From positions 1 through 5,832 of the forward strand of contig JAQBFJ010000027.1 of assembly GCA_032123435.1 (NCBI GenBank): a stretch of DNA of 5,832 nt. The letters run 5' to 3'. Numbering within the stretch: position 1 is the stretch's first letter; each line of letters opens with the position of its first letter. The DNA is from JAQBFJ01 sp032123435 (GTDB lineage: Bacteria; Verrucomicrobiota; Kiritimatiellia; UBA8416; JAQBFJ01). A program made the position numbers and the translations under genes. A model generated the notes under the pieces. It was given only the letters and a program-made list of their open reading frames with translations, searched no databases and had not been told where the DNA came from. Positions 1 through 5,634 of the stretch are shown here, in pieces.

Positions 1-726
1 GAACGCTTTACACCATCCGGCTGGAAATGCTGGACGGTGGAGATCGATTCCCTCGAGACGTACGCTTCCAAACCATGGGCCAAGCGTGGCGATAACCGAG
101 CGGGCAGTTATTCCGTACGGTTTGATTTCGTAACCGTATGCTGTCTGGCAGACCGCTTGAACAGGGCTATTTTCCCGTATTTCTGCGCCGGCGTCCAGTA
201 GTTGGTTCTTCAACATTCCGTGGAAGTGGAAAGGTGCTGAAAGCAAGGCCTCCTGCCAGATGAAAGCCCCGTAATTTGCGGAGCCGGAAAGTGCGGGTGA
301 GATGGCATCCGCCTCCTTTGCGGTGATGGTTTTTGCTTTTGTCTTACGGCTGGACAGCATTGAGTAGATGTTCCGGTAGAATAATCCGGCGGCCCGCATA
401 GGCAGGCGGGACTTCAGCCCTGTCTGCCGGAGAGCAAACATGCTGAGTAATGGCGAAACGGCTTCGGGTGCATGATCGAGCCAGTAAGCCTGATCTTTTA
501 TTGACCGGATCACGCGCGGCATATCTGCTGACTGGAGATACCTGAGTCCACCATGAATAATCCGCAGACTGTTGTTTGACGTGGCGCCGCAGCAAACATC
601 GCGTTCAAACACAACTATCCGTTTCCGCGCCTCTATGCCGGCAAGTGCCGCCCCGATTCCGGAAATGCCTCCGCCGATAATTGCTATATCATATTGCTCA
701 GAGCGGTTTTTGCCACTGCTTTCCAT
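1..726 (-). CDS. FAD-dependent glycerol-3-phosphate dehydrogenase-like oxidoreductase (3' end outside window)
   Basis: The frame is open without a stop from the ATG at 724-726 to the left edge, giving the N-terminal 242 residues. Residues 12-43 form a Rossmann FAD-binding unit: YDIAIIGGGISG with the G18-x-G20-x-x-G23 motif, ending in the acidic E41 of the second strand. Residues 47-64 (GATSNNSLRIIHGGLRYL) match the signature that follows the FAD motif in GlpD/GlpA glycerol-3-phosphate dehydrogenases, and the later IATLGPWF (about 215-222) resembles the ATGPW segment of that family. Enzymes of this type oxidise sn-glycerol 3-phosphate to dihydroxyacetone phosphate at the membrane and pass electrons to quinone. 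The substrate here is inferred, because other DAO-superfamily enzymes share the fold and the catalytic C-terminal half is not visible. A GGAG (minus strand, about 10 bases upstream) supports the start. No co-directional neighbour is seen upstream. Confidence 0.85.
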   Translation of the reverse strand, partial: MESSGKNRSEQYDIAIIGGGISGIGAALAGIEARKRIVVFERDVCCGATSNNSLRIIHGGLRYLQSADMPRVIRSIKDQAYWLDHAPEAVSPLLSMFALRQTGLKSRLPMRAAGLFYRNIYSMLSSRKTKAKTITAKEADAISPALSGSANYGAFIWQEALLSAPFHFHGMLKNQLLDAGAEIRENSPVQAVCQTAYGYEIKPYGITARSVIATLGPWFGSVRLEGIDLHRPAFPAGWCKAF

Positions 727-845
727 TTCAATTGATCTCCTCTAATTTTGAACCGTAACAACAAACGGCCATGCCTGTCCAAAATAAAGTTTTGAAAGAC
801 CTTTGTTTGAGTCTGCAACAGGTGGCATGAGGCCTTCATTTGAAT

Positions 846-1034
846 ATGGTGACGACATTCTTAAGGGCTGACTTCGTCTCCCGGACCGTCTCCGCTATGG
901 CGTTATTGATTGGTAAGATGTAGCAAGAGATGGCACAATCCGCGGGTATGCAGAACTACTATGGTGAAATCGCGGCGTTGCTGGCGGGCCCGACGCTAGA
1001 CACGTCGAAATCGGGTTCCGAGGCAAGTCCTTGA
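846..1034 (+). pseudogene. possible decayed coding remnant (weak)
   Basis: From ATG 846-848 to TGA 1032-1034 one frame stays open except for a TAG at 921-923. The second part can be read from ATG 930-932 as a 34-residue peptide beginning MAQSAGMQNYYGEIAALLAG. The stretch is GC-richer than the sequence to its right and its composition is protein-like, which is the only support. I do not recognise a family, no ribosome binding site precedes either ATG, and the other frames and the opposite strand also read fairly open here. It may equally be non-coding. Confidence 0.15.
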
Positions 1035-1208
1035 GGTGGTGTAAGATACACGCTCGCAGTAGATTCTTCATGAATAATGTGCGTTATAGACCCAAACAAC
1101 GCAGGGACAGGGTCGGAACGTCCAATTTCTTTGCTGTATCCACTCTTTTTTTCCTTGCTGACAGCATTACAGAATCAAAACGCCCCGCTCTTTCTCACTC
1201 CATACAAT

Positions 1209-1239
1209 TTGACACAAGCCGTTTTTCGCTTGGCATACA
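1209..1239 (+). promoter_or_regulatory. weak promoter candidate for the lipoprotein gene
   Basis: A perfect TTGACA -35 hexamer lies at 1209-1214. The -10 region is poor: TGGCAT at 1231-1236 (spacer 16) or CATACA at 1234-1239 preceded by an extended TGG (spacer 19), each matching the consensus at only three positions. The lipoprotein start is about 75 bases further on. A TAAAAT box at 1288-1293 is an alternative -10 closer to the gene but has no good -35. Confidence 0.25.
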
Positions 1240-1314
1240 CGGCAAAATGAGATAGGTATTAACAATTCCATTGCCATTATTGATAAATAAAATACAAGAC
1301 GAAGGAATCACGTA

Positions 1315-2157
1315 ATGCTCAGAAAACTGCTTATATGCTTGGCGCTTCTCTTGCCGCTGGCTCTTTCCGGCTGTATCGACTCGACAACTCTTGTTTTCGT
1401 AAAGAAAGACGGCAGCGGTTATGTCATGGAAACCGTTTACATGAGCCTGGCCATAAAACAAACGTTGCAGGAAATAACAACCGATCAGGAACAGAATATA
1501 CTCCTGCCCACGGAAATGGCACAATACAGCGCAAAAGCACAAATGATGGGAACAGGCGTTAAACTGGCATCCGCCAAAAAAGTATTGCGCAATGACGGAT
1601 TTTCCGGCGTCCAGGTCATCTATTCATTCGATGATATAAATCAATTGAAATTAAGTTCCGAACCCGATAACTCTTCCGGCACGCCGGAAATGTCGCCTCC
1701 GACCGTGGACACCCGCCAGAAAATACCCATCACGTTCGAGTTCGTGAATACCAGGGGCCCGAAATCTAAACTCATAATTAACATGCCGCCAATGCCTGAA
1801 AATAAAACATCAGAAACAACGCCTGATATTCGTTCCAAACCCATGACCATGCCGCCGATCCAGCTTGAAATGATGAAACAAATATTCAAAGGTATGCGCA
1901 TACGTATCATCGTGAAAGTTGACGGCAAAATTTTAACGTCAAATGCCGCATACATCGGAAAGGGCAAAAAAAGCAATGTCAAACAATTCGTTACATTATT
2001 CGAAATGGATGTGAACAAGCTTGCCGATAATAACGCGTTCATGAAGATAACTTCCCTGTCGCAGTCCACCGACCTCGCGTCTGCCGCTAATGAACTCCAG
2101 AATATTCCCGGCGTTAAGCTTGAAACGGCTGACCGTGTAGAAATAGAATTCCGTTGA
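1315..2157 (+). CDS. secreted lipoprotein of unknown function
   Basis: This 280-residue protein starts with a type II signal peptide: positive MLRK, a leucine-rich core, and a lipobox ending LSGC, so Cys20 would be lipidated. The +2 residue is Ile rather than Asp, which in enterobacteria would favour outer-membrane sorting. The mature part opens with a strand-like TTLVFVKKDGSG and a mixed alpha/beta N-terminal domain (20-110). Two low-complexity Pro/Ser/Thr/Met-rich linkers follow (about 114-136 and 157-182), then a C-terminal domain (183-280) with MRIRIIVKVDGKI (194-206) and a closing NIPGVKLETADRVEIEFR. No catalytic motif is evident. The pattern GC-x(n)-KKDGSG loosely recalls LppM-type lipoproteins, but this is only an impression. 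AAGGA at 1302-1306, eight bases before ATG, fixes the start. The next gene is 266 bases away, so it is probably monocistronic. Confidence 0.9.
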   Translation: MLRKLLICLALLLPLALSGCIDSTTLVFVKKDGSGYVMETVYMSLAIKQTLQEITTDQEQNILLPTEMAQYSAKAQMMGTGVKLASAKKVLRNDGFSGVQVIYSFDDINQLKLSSEPDNSSGTPEMSPPTVDTRQKIPITFEFVNTRGPKSKLIINMPPMPENKTSETTPDIRSKPMTMPPIQLEMMKQIFKGMRIRIIVKVDGKILTSNAAYIGKGKKSNVKQFVTLFEMDVNKLADNNAFMKITSLSQSTDLASAANELQNIPGVKLETADRVEIEFR

Positions 2158-2175
2158 GAGAAGAATCCTTCTTTT
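2157..2175 (+). terminator. weak hairpin at the lipoprotein stop codon
   Basis: AGAAG (2159-2163) pairs with CTTCT (2168-2172) around a four-base loop. The stem can be extended by G-U and A-U pairs and is followed by TTT (2173-2175). It begins at the TGA itself. The stem is short and GC-poor, so it is at best an inefficient terminator. Confidence 0.25.
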
Positions 2176-2323
2176 AGACAGGACCACAGGATCAACAAGA
2201 CGAGAGATGGTCCAAGAGCTCTGTATCAAACAATAGTCTCAGCCCAGGCTTCTTGAACGGTTTCCTTGATGGATAAAGATTTACATCCAGTTGATCCTGT
2301 TAAAATTTTCCCTACTCCTACTG

Positions 2324-2361
2324 GGCTTGCCTCGGCGTAGCACGCTATTGCGACCGAAGCC
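2324..2361. repeat. palindromic intergenic element upstream of cls
   Basis: GGCT (2324-2327) and TCGG (2332-2335) pair with CCGA (2354-2357) and AGCC (2358-2361), with a bulged TTGCC-type segment on the left arm and an 18-base loop. The element begins TTGCCTCGGCGTAGC and ends CGAAGCCGGGT. The intergenic element at 4132-4163 has a similar beginning and end, so the two look like members of one dispersed family. The pairing is imperfect, hence moderate confidence. Confidence 0.4.
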
Positions 2362-2386
2362 GGGTCAAATATTCCCCATTCTAACC

Positions 2387-2414
2387 TTGCCGCGCCGTTA
2401 ACATAAGGTATACT
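2387..2414 (+). promoter_or_regulatory. promoter candidate for cls
   Basis: TTGCCG (2387-2392, four of six matches to the -35 consensus) is followed after 16 bases by TATACT (2409-2414, five of six matches to the -10 consensus). Initiation about seven bases behind the -10 box would fall near 2421, so the transcript would begin within about three bases of the ATG. A second, less well spaced pair lies upstream (TTTACA 2280-2285, TAAAAT 2301-2306, spacer 15) and would give an ordinary leader of about 110 bases. Confidence 0.5.
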
Positions 2415-2423
2415 CGAACAACG

Positions 2424-3932
2424 ATGAACATTCTGGCCTTAGTGTCTCAAATAAACGCTTGGTTCTGGATCCCCATAGGAACCATATTTCACCTTATCGC
2501 ATTCTTCCTGGTAACAATACATTGCCTCCAAAACCGTCGCGAATCCGCATCCGCCATCCTGTGGATCTTCGCGGCATGGTGTCTGCCTATTATCGGACCA
2601 TTGCTTTTCCTGTCTTTCGGCATCAACAGAGTACCCACGAAAGGATGGCATAAACACAGTTCAAACGTTAAACTGCTTGCCGAACGACAAGCCCGGGAAG
2701 AAGGAAACATGCCCCTCGCCTACTGGCAGTCCGTCCATAAGGCGCTTATAACAGAACCACCTTCACCATTTACCAGAGAACTGAACAACGCCATGAACAA
2801 TATTCTGGCCGACTATCCACTGCTCGGTGGCAATGACATCAAACCACTGGTAACCGGCGATAAGGCCTTTCCTCTTATGCTGGAGGCCATTGATCAGGCT
2901 GAACACCACATTCATTTTCAAACATTTATTATAGGCCACGATTCCGTCGGACGCAAATTCCTCGAACACCTCAAGAGGAAAGCCGAGTCCGGCGTAACAG
3001 TTCGCCTGATGTACGACCGGTTCGGGTCAACCAATGCATGGCTAAGCGGCTTATTGAGAAAGTATTCCCATGTTCCCAATATGAATATTACCGGCTGGAC
3101 CCAGGCTAACCCGATAAAAAGACAGTTTCAGATCAACCTAAGAAATCACAGGAAACTCCTCATTATTGACGGACAAAAAGCTTTTATGGGTGGAATCAAC
3201 CTTGATTCGGACAACATAACCCGCGGCAAGAAAAAGCCTGTCCGCGATTATCATTTCGCTATCCAAGGCCCAATAGTACAGGAACTTCAATACTCATTCC
3301 TGCGAGATTGGTATTTCATGACGGATGATGATCCGGAAATACTATTAAAAAAAGAGCACTTCCCCCACATAGCACCAGTCGGCAATGCGCTTATACGCGT
3401 CGTGAACGGCGGGCCCACAGGTGAAACAGAAATCATTACTGAAACATTTTTCATGTCCATCATATCGGCCAGAAAACAAATCCTCGCCGTTACGCCATAC
3501 ATGGTGCCGACCCATGACATTATTCGCGCATTACGATCAGCAGCCCAACGCGGCGTTGATGTACGTCTTGTGGTTCCGCTGAAAAATAATCATATATATG
3601 CCGGCATGGCAGGCAAAGCACTGTATGATGATCTTCTTTCTGCTGGTGTCCATATTTACGAAAGACCGCCGCCATTCATTCACGCCAAAGCCATGATCAT
3701 AGACGATACGCTTGCGATTATCGGCACAGCCAATCTTGATGTCAGGAGTCTCAAACTCAATTACGAAACCAACCTGGCGGTTTATGACGACACCTTCATC
3801 AACGAACTGAAACGTATAGTCCTGGAAGATATAGCGTTAAGCACGGAACTAAATCTGACGTCATGGCGGTCACGCCCTAAAAGACGCATGTTGCTGGAAA
3901 ACTTCTGCAACCTCCTCACCCCTATCCTGTAA
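2424..3932 (+). CDS. cls: cardiolipin synthase (phospholipase D family)
   Basis: This 502-residue protein has the length and layout of bacterial ClsA-type enzymes. Two N-terminal membrane segments (about 13-33 and 44-66, joined by NRRESASAILW) come first, then two phospholipase D domains. The first HKD motif is H242-R-K244-x4-D249, followed by GGINLDSDN (256-264). The second is H420-A-K422-x4-D427, followed by GTANLD (434-439). All catalytic residues are present. The second histidine forms a phosphatidyl-enzyme in the family. The reaction joins two phosphatidylglycerol molecules to cardiolipin and glycerol at the cytoplasmic membrane. The end (WRSRPKRRMLLENFCNLLTPIL) is basic and then hydrophobic, as in other Cls. 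The ATG at 2424 is preceded in frame by a TAA at 2382 and no alternative start. There is no Shine-Dalgarno sequence in the usual window; the nearest AAGG ends 15 bases upstream. Whether it acts like ClsA or another Cls paralogue cannot be told from sequence. Confidence 0.95.
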   Translation: MNILALVSQINAWFWIPIGTIFHLIAFFLVTIHCLQNRRESASAILWIFAAWCLPIIGPLLFLSFGINRVPTKGWHKHSSNVKLLAERQAREEGNMPLAYWQSVHKALITEPPSPFTRELNNAMNNILADYPLLGGNDIKPLVTGDKAFPLMLEAIDQAEHHIHFQTFIIGHDSVGRKFLEHLKRKAESGVTVRLMYDRFGSTNAWLSGLLRKYSHVPNMNITGWTQANPIKRQFQINLRNHRKLLIIDGQKAFMGGINLDSDNITRGKKKPVRDYHFAIQGPIVQELQYSFLRDWYFMTDDDPEILLKKEHFPHIAPVGNALIRVVNGGPTGETEIITETFFMSIISARKQILAVTPYMVPTHDIIRALRSAAQRGVDVRLVVPLKNNHIYAGMAGKALYDDLLSAGVHIYERPPPFIHAKAMIIDDTLAIIGTANLDVRSLKLNYETNLAVYDDTFINELKRIVLEDIALSTELNLTSWRSRPKRRMLLENFCNLLTPIL

Positions 3933-3961
3933 CTAAAGCATTTACTACTGGAAGCATCCAA

Positions 3962-3988
3962 ATCGAAATCGGGATCGCTATCGAAATC
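3962..3988. repeat. hexamer tandem repeat ATCGNN, 4.5 copies
   Basis: The units are ATCGAA, ATCGGG, ATCGCT, ATCGAA and a final ATC. The first four bases are invariant and the last two vary. The array lies 30 bases behind the cls stop. The strict six-base period outside any gene indicates a microsatellite-like or dispersed repeat. A role is not evident. Confidence 0.85.
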
Positions 3989-3995
3989 ATGCCTT

Positions 3996-4014
3996 GGTGG
4001 ATCATTTCACCACC
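3996..4014. repeat. short GC hairpin GGTGG/CCACC
   Basis: GGTGG (3996-4000) and CCACC (4010-4014) are perfect inverted arms around nine bases. A GC-rich stretch follows at once with further self-complementary pieces: GGCGC/GCGCC (from 4016) and CTCG/CGAG within 4027-4040. It has no T-run behind it, so it does not look like an intrinsic terminator. Confidence 0.45.
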
Positions 4015-4066
4015 CGGCGCCCCCGCCTCGAGCGCCCGAGATCATGAAACCAACAAGGACAGGACA

Positions 4067-4106
4067 TTGATTTAATTTCGGAAAAAATCTTTCCAAATTA
4101 AATCAA
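4067..4106. repeat. 17-bp hairpin with one bulged base between convergent genes
   Basis: TTGATTTAATTT (4067-4078) is perfectly complementary to AAATTAAATCAA (4095-4106). After a single bulged C4079 the stem continues with GGAAA (4080-4084) to TTTCC (4090-4094) around a five-base loop AAATC. It stands between cls (plus) and the transposase (minus), where a bidirectional terminator would be expected. The stem is AT-rich and followed by pyrimidine-rich sequence rather than a pure T-run, so termination is an inference. It could also be a small mobile repeat. Confidence 0.85.
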
Positions 4107-4131
4107 CTCTCTTCTCCTTTTCTCCTCCGCC

Positions 4132-4177
4132 TGCCCTGCGGAGCTTATCAGCGAAGCAGGGTATCTCGGTGCCCTGC
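4132..4177. repeat. two mutually exclusive hairpins sharing one arm
   Basis: TGCCCTGC occurs at 4132-4139 and again at 4170-4177, with its complement GCAGGG (4156-4161) between. The first hairpin has CCCTGC/GCAGGG as outer stem, a symmetric GGA/GAA internal loop able to form tandem G-A pairs, and an inner GCT/AGC stem with loop TATC. The second hairpin pairs the same GCAGGG with CCCTGC at 4172-4177 around ten bases. Both cannot form in one molecule. The first half resembles the element at 2324-2361. Confidence 0.6.
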
Positions 4178-4218
4178 TATGTAGAAACATATCAAGTCAT
4201 ATCTTCCAAAGCCCGAAA

Positions 4219-4449
4219 TCATATGATAACGCGAATCACGTACAGCCTGCTATTCGATCTTCCATGCGGGTACATGGAGATCACATTACCGTATCGTAAG
4301 AACGGATCACACTCCGTGTCGGCTTTTTCAACCAAGACACAATCGGTCTCGTTCCCTCGTGATTTACGTAATGATTCAATCGCTTTCACATTAACCTCGG
4401 GAATATCATCTCCTATTTTTGTCTTTCTGCCATAGCCCTTTTTGAAAGA
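4219..4449 (-). pseudogene. open coding-like fragment directly after the transposase stop
   Basis: On the minus strand, in the transposase frame, 76 codons stay open from just behind the TGA (4450-4452) to a TGA at 4219-4221. The translation is rich in Asp, Glu, Lys and Gly, for example IGDDIPEVNVKAIESLRKSR and later DPFLRYGNVISMYPHGRS. It reads more like a real protein than the opposite strand, which is Ser/Thr-rich. I do not recognise the family. It could be the C-terminal stump of a host gene cut by the insertion sequence. It could also be a small gene starting at a GTG that is preceded by GAGG and five bases and would give about 57 residues, or it could be chance. Confidence 0.3.
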
Positions 4450-5556
4450 TCAGGCAACATGTTTGACCTCCATGTTTTTTATCACATCTTTAAAGACATT
4501 TGCACGTCTTTGAGCTTCAAGACCAATATGCCACATTCTAACTCCCAGTTGTCGCATAACTGCCACCACGGCAATCTTCTTGTGTTTCGGATTTCGTTTA
4601 ACAATACGATTGTAGGATGGTGCTTCAACGCCACCATGAGTTACATGTGACCATGTAGCCTGACACAATACCCTCCTTACGCGAAACGAACCTTCCCTGG
4701 TAATATGACCTTTTCTATCAGCGGTTTCTCCCGTCTCGTTGCTCGACGGTACCAAACCAAGGAAAGATCCTACCTTTTGTCTATTCGCGAATCGACTTAA
4801 GTCACCCATTTCCGTCAAATACACCATTGCCGTTAAAAGACCTACACCTTGAATGTTGTCAACTAATGCTTTAGATGGAAGTGCATACCGCTTATCTTGC
4901 GAAAGCTTTTTTACCTCCAAGTCCAGGATCACAATCTCTTCTTCAATGTTTTTAACCTGCCTGACCAGTGTAGCCAACGCCGGCCAATCTCCAGACAACG
5001 ATACCAGCCATTTCCTGTACGGCTTGGTCCATGTATTGTCCACGCCAACAGGCTTCCTCATACGGTGAGCCTTCAGCAACGTTTGCACTTGTGTTTTTAC
5101 TGTTGTCAGTTTTGTGCCCAGATCCAACCTCGCGCGTACCGTTTCCCGATCTGCACGCGTCTTATCATCAGGTATCCAAATACTTGGCAATTCATTTCCC
5201 GCCAAAATATGTCCCTTGATCGTTTCCAGAATCAATTGCGCATCCGCTTCATCAGTCTTCTTCTTTTGATCTTTCCTCGACTTTCTCATCTTTGTCGGAG
5301 CCAAAATAAAGCACTCAACCCCAGCATCTCTGCAATCATCATACAGGCAAAAACCATGCGTTGATGCCTCATATCCAATTACGATACGTCCACCCCCATG
5401 TTTCATAGACACACCTTTTAAATCCCCAAACATATGCTTGCGCCCAGAATCAGTGTTTCCGTAACGCTTCGTTTCTGCTTCACCCTTGCCAACAACCATT
5501 CGACACACTAAATTATTGTCGTGCATGTCCACCCCACACATGGTAACTTCGCTCAT
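4450..5556 (-). CDS. IS110-family transposase (DEDD recombinase)
   Basis: This full-length 368-residue protein has the two domains of the family. The N-terminal RuvC-like DEDD domain (about 4-160) shows D10 in GVDMHD, E63 in GYEAS, and D102/D105 in KTDEADA. A helical region follows (about 140-225). The C-terminal Transposase_20 domain (about 230-320) has IQGVGLLTA (235-243), GDLSRFANRQKVGSFLGLVP (251-270), then NETGE, GHITREG (283-289) and VRRVLCQATW. Such enzymes cut and recombine the element through a circular intermediate, guided by a bridge RNA transcribed from the element's own non-coding end. In the C-terminal domain the Ser that normally precedes Gly (SG) appears to be T275. The start is set by GGAGG six bases before ATG, inside an 11-bp complementary arm. 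No frameshift or internal stop is seen, so the gene looks recently active. Confidence 0.94.
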   Translation of the reverse strand: MSEVTMCGVDMHDNNLVCRMVVGKGEAETKRYGNTDSGRKHMFGDLKGVSMKHGGGRIVIGYEASTHGFCLYDDCRDAGVECFILAPTKMRKSRKDQKKKTDEADAQLILETIKGHILAGNELPSIWIPDDKTRADRETVRARLDLGTKLTTVKTQVQTLLKAHRMRKPVGVDNTWTKPYRKWLVSLSGDWPALATLVRQVKNIEEEIVILDLEVKKLSQDKRYALPSKALVDNIQGVGLLTAMVYLTEMGDLSRFANRQKVGSFLGLVPSSNETGETADRKGHITREGSFRVRRVLCQATWSHVTHGGVEAPSYNRIVKRNPKHKKIAVVAVMRQLGVRMWHIGLEAQRRANVFKDVIKNMEVKHVA

Positions 5557-5634
5557 GTCAGTCCTCCTTTTTATTGTTTTTGCAATTTAGCCGAAGATCG
5601 CTTACTTTACATGATCTCGGCATGGAGGACTGAC
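5557..5634 (-). promoter_or_regulatory. hairpin that can sequester the transposase ribosome binding site
   Basis: On the minus strand GTCAGTCCTCC (5634-5624) is a perfect complement of GGAGGACTGAC (5567-5557), which contains the Shine-Dalgarno GGAGG and ends at the base before the transposase ATG. The 56 bases between contain an inner hairpin: GCCGAGATC (5621-5613) pairs with GATCTTCGGC (5599-5590) with one bulged T and a 13-base loop. Eleven uninterrupted pairs over the ribosome binding site should strongly limit initiation. It may also be the terminal stem of the element's non-coding RNA. Confidence 0.75.
5558..5623 (-). CDS. possible 21-residue leader peptide upstream of transposase
   Basis: An ATG at 5623-5621 directly follows the left arm of the ribosome-binding-site hairpin and opens 21 codons beginning MPRSCKVSDL and ending KKED. 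Its TGA (5560-5558) is one base before the transposase ATG (TGAcATG). Translation of this frame would melt the hairpin and free the transposase start, a layout typical of translational coupling. Against it: the only Shine-Dalgarno-like sequence is an AAGG about ten bases upstream, and short frames of this size arise by chance. Confidence 0.25.
   Translation of the reverse strand: MPRSCKVSDLRLNCKNNKKED

Larger units (their letters stand above)
727..1314. other. intergenic region without a convincing gene
   Basis: These 588 bases separate the divergent FAD oxidoreductase and lipoprotein genes and should hold both promoters. The left half to about 1034 is GC-richer than the AT-rich right half. 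Six-frame reading gives only short frames with no ribosome binding site or recognisable motif. A plus-strand frame at 846-1034 broken by one TAG (921-923) is described separately. I see no tRNA or strong terminator. Confidence 0.6.

Noticed and set aside
344..595. Minus-strand 83-codon frame
   Set aside because: It lies inside the FAD oxidoreductase in another frame. The long frame through 1-726 has the GGGISG and IHGGLRYL motifs and explains the sequence.
1031..1255. Plus-strand 74-codon frame
   Set aside because: It has no ribosome binding site, an odd composition rich in Arg/Ser/Phe, and overlaps the likely promoter of the lipoprotein gene.
1195..2229. Minus-strand frames opposite the lipoprotein gene
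   Set aside because: They are antisense to a protein with a clear signal peptide and ribosome binding site, and show no motif of their own.
1315..3932. Lipoprotein and cls as one operon
   Set aside because: The 266-base gap holds a weak hairpin at the first stop codon, a palindromic element and a separate promoter candidate, so co-transcription is not supported.
3962..3988. CRISPR-like array
   Set aside because: The unit is only six bases and there are no spacers.
4067..4106. Terminal inverted repeats of an insertion sequence
   Set aside because: The arms are only 16 bases apart and form a hairpin. No transposase lies between them and IS110 elements do not use such ends.
4169..4435. Plus-strand 88-codon frame
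   Set aside because: Ser/Thr-rich composition, no ribosome binding site, and it begins within the hairpin repeat. The opposite strand reads more like protein.
4853..5364. Plus-strand frames opposite the transposase
   Set aside because: They are antisense shadows of the transposase, whose domains and catalytic residues are clear.
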